NCBI GenBank assembly: GCA_003483675.1
Contig: DMYK01000278.1
Location: 10,227 to 19,483 of the forward strand
DNA length: 9,257 bases
From: Microcoleaceae cyanobacterium UBA11344
Lineage (GTDB): Bacteria; Cyanobacteriota; Cyanobacteriia; Cyanobacteriales; Microcoleaceae
Direction: 5' to 3'
Shown piece by piece: positions 5,852 through 9,257 of this stretch. The position numbers and the translations under genes were made by a program. The notes under the pieces are model-generated. The model searched no databases, was not told where the DNA came from, and worked only from the letters and a program-made list of their open reading frames with translations. How positions within the stretch are numbered: the stretch's first letter is position 1; each line of letters begins with the position of its first letter.

Positions 5852-7135
5852 TCACGGGCACGGCTCTCCTAGCAAAATAGTGCCGCACCCGCCGGAGGGT
5901 ACGTCTCTCACACGGCTGCCCAGCCCAGAAAAGGAGGAATATTCCTGATAAATGTCGGGGATGACATCGCTCGGATCGTCATAAGATCCTGAATTGCGAT
6001 CGGCGGTAATGTCAAATTCGAGGCGGCCGCTGCTGCCAGAAGTCGCTTGAACCGATTGACCGGCCAACCCTCTCCTAATCAAGTCAGCAGAAGGCATCTG
6101 CAAGTTGAAGGCTAAACGCAGTCCCATCTGCCCGATCAAGTCGATCGCTTTATTGACTTGCTGCGAACCGCTAAACAAGCGGCTCAAACTGTTGGCATCA
6201 GCCACCTGTCCGGGCGCATCCGGGCGATCGCTCGATTGCAAGAAGCTGTTAGGGCTGCCCTCGCTGCCACAGGATTGCTTGTTGTTGCTGCCTCGGCCGT
6301 GATTGCCGACAAGACGGCCATCTTTGTCAAAGACAGGCCCGCCACTCATCCCAGGGCGAGTGCAGTCGGTGTAAAAGATGCTGTAGCCTTGGTTGCTGGT
6401 ATCAGGCGAGAGTTTCGCCCCCACCGAACCCCACGCTAAACGCCTCTGCCTGCGGGAAACTGGGCGGACGCTTTGGCCGGCATTCGCTTGCTCAAGTTCG
6501 GGATCGGGCCAGCCGGAAATGTAAACCCGATCGCCGATTTTGACTGTGCTGGCATCTCCTAGAGAAGCAACGGGGTAGTCTTTATTGCTGGTAAAACTGA
6601 TGATGGCTAAGTCGATGCCTTTGACATTATCTTCGCCGCCATTGCGATTGACGGTTTCTGTACCGGGGACGAAGCGATCGCGGCAACCGAATCGGATCAG
6701 CGATCGCGCCTCGGCGATCCCCCTCAGCGGGCAACCCCTGCCGTCATTCACCGCTTCCACCCCGTGAACTTCGCCATCCCAAGTGCGGATACCGTAAAAG
6801 GGAGTACCGCCAGATTTTTGCCAGAACTCTGGAGTATCTAAGTACCTCTGGAAGAAGTTGTGAGCGACTGTTAAAACGTAGTATTTATTGCCTTCACGAG
6901 CCACGATCGCCCCTGAGCCTGGGTTCCAGCGTTGTTTATTCTCTAACGGGTTATTGCGGTTCTCCTCCAAGTCCTGGCGCAACTCCGGGGTGAGCCCGGG
7001 CGCGATCAGCACCGTTGTCTGTCGGGCGATGGAATTGATTTCCGGCGGGGAAAGTTCCGCCAGAGCAGGCATTGCTTGCACTCCTATGGCGATGCCGGCC
7101 AACAGTTGCCCGATTATTTGTTCGATCGACAACAT
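5852..7135 (-). CDS. Exported trypsin-like serine protease
   Basis: From the ATG at 7135 the protein has 427 residues. Residues 1-26 form a signal-like hydrophobic segment ending PALA/EL, without the usual basic start. The trypsin-like fold follows: GSGAIV (74-79), catalytic His92 in TVAHNF, Asp175 in GIDLAII, and Ser264 in GMSGGPVF. The triad is complete, so it should be active in the periplasm or outside the cell. Six cysteines, two near the C-terminus (GGCG...PCP), may form disulfides. There is no PDZ domain, so it is not a Deg/HtrA protease; the C-terminal 150 residues have no family I recognise. A GTG at 7141 would add two residues, but GAGGAA (7144-7149) stands 8 nt from the ATG and only 2 nt from the GTG, favouring the ATG. 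It is convergent with the FAS1-COP23 gene; the substrate is unknown. Confidence 0.88.
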   Translation of the reverse strand: MLSIEQIIGQLLAGIAIGVQAMPALAELSPPEINSIARQTTVLIAPGLTPELRQDLEENRNNPLENKQRWNPGSGAIVAREGNKYYVLTVAHNFFQRYLDTPEFWQKSGGTPFYGIRTWDGEVHGVEAVNDGRGCPLRGIAEARSLIRFGCRDRFVPGTETVNRNGGEDNVKGIDLAIISFTSNKDYPVASLGDASTVKIGDRVYISGWPDPELEQANAGQSVRPVSRRQRRLAWGSVGAKLSPDTSNQGYSIFYTDCTRPGMSGGPVFDKDGRLVGNHGRGSNNKQSCGSEGSPNSFLQSSDRPDAPGQVADANSLSRLFSGSQQVNKAIDLIGQMGLRLAFNLQMPSADLIRRGLAGQSVQATSGSSGRLEFDITADRNSGSYDDPSDVIPDIYQEYSSFSGLGSRVRDVPSGGCGTILLGEPCP

Positions 7136-7143
7136 ATTCACAT

Positions 7144-7149
7144 TTCCTC
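7144..7149 (-). promoter_or_regulatory. Ribosome binding site deciding the protease start
   Basis: GAGGAA on the minus strand is 8 nt from the ATG at 7135, a normal spacing. It is 2 nt from an in-frame GTG at 7141 and abuts an out-of-frame ATG at 7143. It therefore supports the ATG at 7135. Confidence 0.6.
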
Positions 7150-7203
7150 ATTGAGTTAGCTAATTGTTGTCACCCCACACACTAACAGCCTGGAATCATG
7201 CCG

Positions 7204-7258
7204 ATGCCACTGCAAAGGCATTTTCCGCTCCATGAAACCTACTCAAATCTACTCATGG
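7204..7258 (-). other. Repeats beyond the tnpB stop, possible remnant of the element's right end
   Basis: ATGCC (7204-7208) pairs with GGCAT (7217-7221), and CCATGA (7230-7235) pairs with TCATGG (7253-7258). CTACTCA occurs twice with a 10-bp period (7239 and 7249). The stretch lies just after the tnpB pseudogene stop, where IS605-type elements carry their right-end hairpin. The stems are short and no element boundary can be fixed. Confidence 0.25.
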
Positions 7259-7263
7259 CAGAT

Positions 7264-8146
7264 TTAATGTTCTCGAACTGCCTCTACCAAGGGAGTCGGC
7301 TCCTTCTTGTCCGCAGGCGTAACTTCAGGCCGAGCTGACCTTACTAATTCTGAACAACGAGATAAATTAATTGCTGCATTGCAATCACGGTTAATAGTTG
7401 AATCTTAGCGATTCTACGATCATGCTTATGAGCATTTTTAGATGCTCTTACACCCAACCGTCTATTACCTAATTGCTTGTTTCGATTTCTCCACTGTTCC
7501 TTACTCAGCTTGGTTTTCGCTTTTTTGAGTGGACAGGGAGACTCGTAGTAATTACCATCGGAAATAGTAGCAAATGTTGCTCCTCCTCAATCAATTCCTA
7601 TTGGTTCGACAACGGCATGAAAAAGTGGTGGTATTTTTTCGGCTTTGATGGCAAAGGACACATACCATTTATCTGCCTGGGGCGAGATCGTAAAAGTTTG
7701 CGCCCTACAGGGAAATGGGATAGATTCTTTGAGCCGAAATATTCCCAGGGTGGGAATTTTAATCGACTTGTTAGCTGCTAATAAAACCGAGGGATTCCAA
7801 TCAGCCGCATCTACCGTAAACGAATCACCATCTTTCTTCCTTTTGAATTTGGTAAACTCTCCCAATCCTTTAAAGAAACGTGATCAAGCCTCACTAAAAT
7901 GCCTGTCATTTTATAAACCCTAGAAGATCAAGTATTAGTCCATTGATATTCCGGCATATTTTTGACGTGATCGGTGAAAACTCTTTCGATTGCTGCTACT
8001 TTTTTGCTCCTCCCGCCTGGGAGACTTTTTACTTCTTGGTAAAGAGTCAAAGCGTAATTGTAGCAAAATCTAGCATAGCCAGAATGTCGCGCCATCAAGG
8101 TAGGTTCTTTGTTATTGAGTTTTAGTTCTAACTTGATGGCGTACAT
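7264..8146 (-). pseudogene. tnpB: Decayed tnpB (IS200/IS605, IS1341-type OrfB), several lesions
   Basis: TnpB is an RNA-guided DNA nuclease of IS605-family elements. The N-terminus is recognisable from the ATG at 8146 (MYAIKLELKLN...YARFCYNYAL). It stops at a TGA (7928-7930) where a sense codon is expected after EYQWTNT. A frameshift near 7880-7905 then moves the reading into GEFTKFKRKKDGDSFTVD.... This runs to a second TGA (7587-7589) directly after GID, the RuvC-I aspartate motif GID-L-G. The same frame resumes with GGATFATISDG and the basic helix KKAKTKLSKEQWRNRNKQLG. At about 7393-7400 the sequence jumps to NRDCNAAINLSRC in a third frame, then RPEVTPADKKEPTPLVEA and a TAA at 7264-7266. 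The jump removes the RuvC-II glutamate region and the CxxC zinc finger. The remnant is 294 codons long against about 400 usual. It cannot make an active nuclease, and no tnpA is present. Confidence 0.9.
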
Positions 8147-8288
8147 ATCTGATTACAGTTTTTGAGCGATTTCTTGAGAGCTTACAAAATTATTCAAACA
8201 GTTATTTGAGCATGGCTTTTGGGTAATTTTAGGGAGTTTTAGGTAGTTTTTCGTGAACAGTAGCTACCCCTCTATTTTCTCTATCCGC
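8147..8288. other. Intergenic stretch upstream of tnpB remnant, with 10-bp tandem units
   Basis: No gene is seen. At 8221-8250 three 10-bp units follow each other (gggtaatttt, agggagtttt, aggtagtttt), similar but not identical. A left end of the dead IS element would be expected somewhere here, but no clear boundary or hairpin is visible. Confidence 0.4.
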
Positions 8289-9035
8289 TTAGCGGTCAAT
8301 GGGGCGGCCGATTGACAGGTTAGCAGGGCCTCTTGCAGTATTTCGATCGCCTGAATTTCGAGCCGCTGGCACTTGGATAAAAATCGCTTGCGACGGGTTA
8401 TTTGGATCGACCAACTGCACGGTGGCGCTAACAAAACCATTATTTTCGTTACCGCTGGCGCTGTATTCCCTCACACCGATGACAGGATTTGGCACGCCAT
8501 TAATCAAGATCGTACCATTTACGTTCAAAGTTCCTCTTTGGGGACTAGAACCGGAAATGACATTAGAAAATTGCAGGTTAGTGCCGTCAGTGCTAATAAA
8601 AGAGCCATTCAAGAAAGCAGGATTATTTATCGAGTCGTTAGTTGTCCGGCGACTATCATTAATACCCACTGTGAGGGTGCCGTTAATGCCTGTCGTGAAA
8701 ACTCCAGACAGAGGCTCCAGGGTAATGGGAGAATTCTGCACTGAATCGCCAGAGAAAGCATTGTCTGCCCCATCCAAGGCAGAGTTCAGGAAGTCCCCAA
8801 ATCCAAACCTCTGTCTCCTCTCTTCTTCAAAAAATGCAGTCCTTGGTCGAGGGCGAGATGCCGCAGGTTTAGTTTCGGTTGCTTGTGCAATTAAAAAGCT
8901 GGTTGCATTTGGCTGTGCAGCTTCGACCGCATTTGTTGGCGCTACCCAACTTAAACTGAGGAAGCTAAAAGCAGCAGGCAACACCCAGAGGCGCTGACAA
9001 GCTAAACTGCGTTTAATTTTTTGTTGAGTTGTCAT
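8289..9035 (-). CDS. Exported protein of unknown function
   Basis: From the ATG at 9035 the protein has 248 residues. It begins with a signal peptide: MTTQQKIKRS, a hydrophobic stretch, and cleavage near TNAVEA/AQP. The mature part has no cysteine. A basic linker (RPRPRTAFFEEERRQRF) is followed by Asn/Gly/Ser/Thr-rich sequence with alternating hydrophobic residues, e.g. NGTLTVGI and NGTILINGV, suggesting beta strands. I recognise no family. The frame stays open upstream to a TTG at 9188, which would add 51 residues. That extension is translated repeat-like structured DNA and would place the signal peptide internally, so I reject it. No good ribosome site precedes the ATG. Expression may therefore depend on the structured leader directly upstream. 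The gene ends 143 bp before the tnpB remnant, on the same strand. Confidence 0.75.
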   Translation of the reverse strand: MTTQQKIKRSLACQRLWVLPAAFSFLSLSWVAPTNAVEAAQPNATSFLIAQATETKPAASRPRPRTAFFEEERRQRFGFGDFLNSALDGADNAFSGDSVQNSPITLEPLSGVFTTGINGTLTVGINDSRRTTNDSINNPAFLNGSFISTDGTNLQFSNVISGSSPQRGTLNVNGTILINGVPNPVIGVREYSASGNENNGFVSATVQLVDPNNPSQAIFIQVPAARNSGDRNTARGPANLSIGRPIDR

Positions 9036-9044
9036 CAGAAAAAT

Positions 9045-9170
9045 GGGTTGAAACCCCGTCCTTTTAGGACGGCTTTGCTTGATTTGCTTAATTAGTTGTC
9101 TACCTCTTGGGAGGTGGAGGGGTATGGTTGCCCCTCCTTTGGAGATATGGTTGCGACCGCCCCTTTCGGG
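9045..9170 (-). ncRNA. Strongly structured element, omega-RNA / IS200-IS605 right-end-like
   Basis: Read on the minus strand, this 126-base stretch contains successive hairpins. They are: CCC-GAAA-GGG with a GNRA tetraloop (9170-9161); GGAGGGG with CCCCTCC, 7 bp (9137-9131 and 9122-9116); ACCTC-like 5 bp with a 4-nt loop (9115-9102); and CCGTCCT-AAA-AGGACGG, 7 bp (9072-9056). It ends in GGGTTTCAACCC, a 5-bp inverted repeat. A terminal G/C hairpin followed by a TTCAA-type tail resembles the right end and omega-RNA scaffold of TnpB-bearing elements. From memory, near-identical sequence is dispersed in related cyanobacterial genomes. No tnpB lies directly upstream of it on the minus strand within the window, so this would be a solo copy. 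Alternatives are a cis-acting leader of the gene at 9035 or an unrelated dispersed repeat. The fold is seen; the RNA role is inferred. Confidence 0.45.
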
Positions 9171-9188
9171 TAATGTTCGCTTCGCCAA

Positions 9189-9257
9189 TGTTATAAGAGC
9201 TTTTTAAACCTGCAACACTGTTCCAGTGACCTTGGAACTGTTTAATTGCAGATGACA
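9189..9257 (-). promoter_or_regulatory. Upstream region of the exported-protein gene, weak promoter candidate
   Basis: On the minus strand TTGCAG (near 9214) is followed after about 14 nt by TATAAC (near 9194), a poor promoter match. GTTCCA (9220-9225) and TGGAAC (9233-9238) form a 6-bp inverted repeat with a 7-nt spacer, a possible operator or hairpin. The window ends here, so the upstream context is missing. Confidence 0.2.

Noticed and set aside
5852..7135. Deg/HtrA protease
   Set aside because: The triad is present, but there is no PDZ domain and the C-terminal region does not resemble one.
7645..7923. Plus-strand frame across the tnpB remnant
   Set aside because: The minus strand carries unmistakable TnpB sequence here; the plus frame is its shadow.
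7264..8146. Functional TnpB or exapted dead-nuclease regulator
   Set aside because: Two stops, frame changes in all three frames and loss of the zinc finger leave no continuous protein.
8299..8997. Plus-strand 232-codon frame opposite the exported protein
   Set aside because: The minus frame has a clear signal peptide and exported-protein composition; the plus frame shows no domain and no ribosome site.

Overview
This window comes from a cyanobacterium, most likely a filamentous, repeat-rich one. The palindrome GCGATCGC (HIP1) occurs exactly nine times in about 9.3 kb (at 39, 964, 1548, 3326, 4022, 4685, 6224, 6674 and 6700). Two protein types here are typical of cyanobacteria: a Ser/Thr kinase fused to TPRs, and a COP23 domain. 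The intergenic DNA also carries GATCCCCC-type and GCGATGCC...-type palindromes of the kind dispersed through such genomes. No tRNA, rRNA or CRISPR array was seen.

Layout, left to right. (1) 1-325, minus: the N-terminus of an exported protein cut by the window edge. Its promoter candidate (TTGACA and TATAAT) has a TA-dinucleotide tract in the spacer. (2) 450-606: a 137-bp MITE-like element with perfect 13-bp terminal inverted repeats and a perfect 10-bp target duplication. (3) 717-1916, minus: a stand-alone thioester-reductase-type NAD(P)-binding protein. (4) 2089-4368, minus: a membrane-anchored Ser/Thr kinase with about ten TPRs beyond the membrane and a 15-bp minisatellite in its linker. 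(5) 4622-5770, plus, divergent from the kinase: an exported FAS1-COP23 two-domain protein. (6) 5852-7135, minus, convergent with it: an exported trypsin-like serine protease with an intact catalytic triad. (7) 7264-8146, minus: a badly decayed IS605/IS1341-type tnpB. (8) 8289-9035, minus: an exported protein of unknown function, preceded by a strongly structured 126-base element that resembles an IS200/IS605 right end or omega-RNA scaffold.

How the genes may work together is inference. Four of the five intact or partial genes other than the reductase carry an export signal or membrane anchor. The kinase (sensor-like, non-cytoplasmic TPRs), the FAS1-COP23 protein (adhesion or envelope) and the protease lie side by side and could form an envelope-surface module. 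No sequence signal proves this. The rest of the window is shaped by small mobile elements: a MITE, a dead tnpB, and a possible solo transposon-end RNA. These are the most distinctive features.
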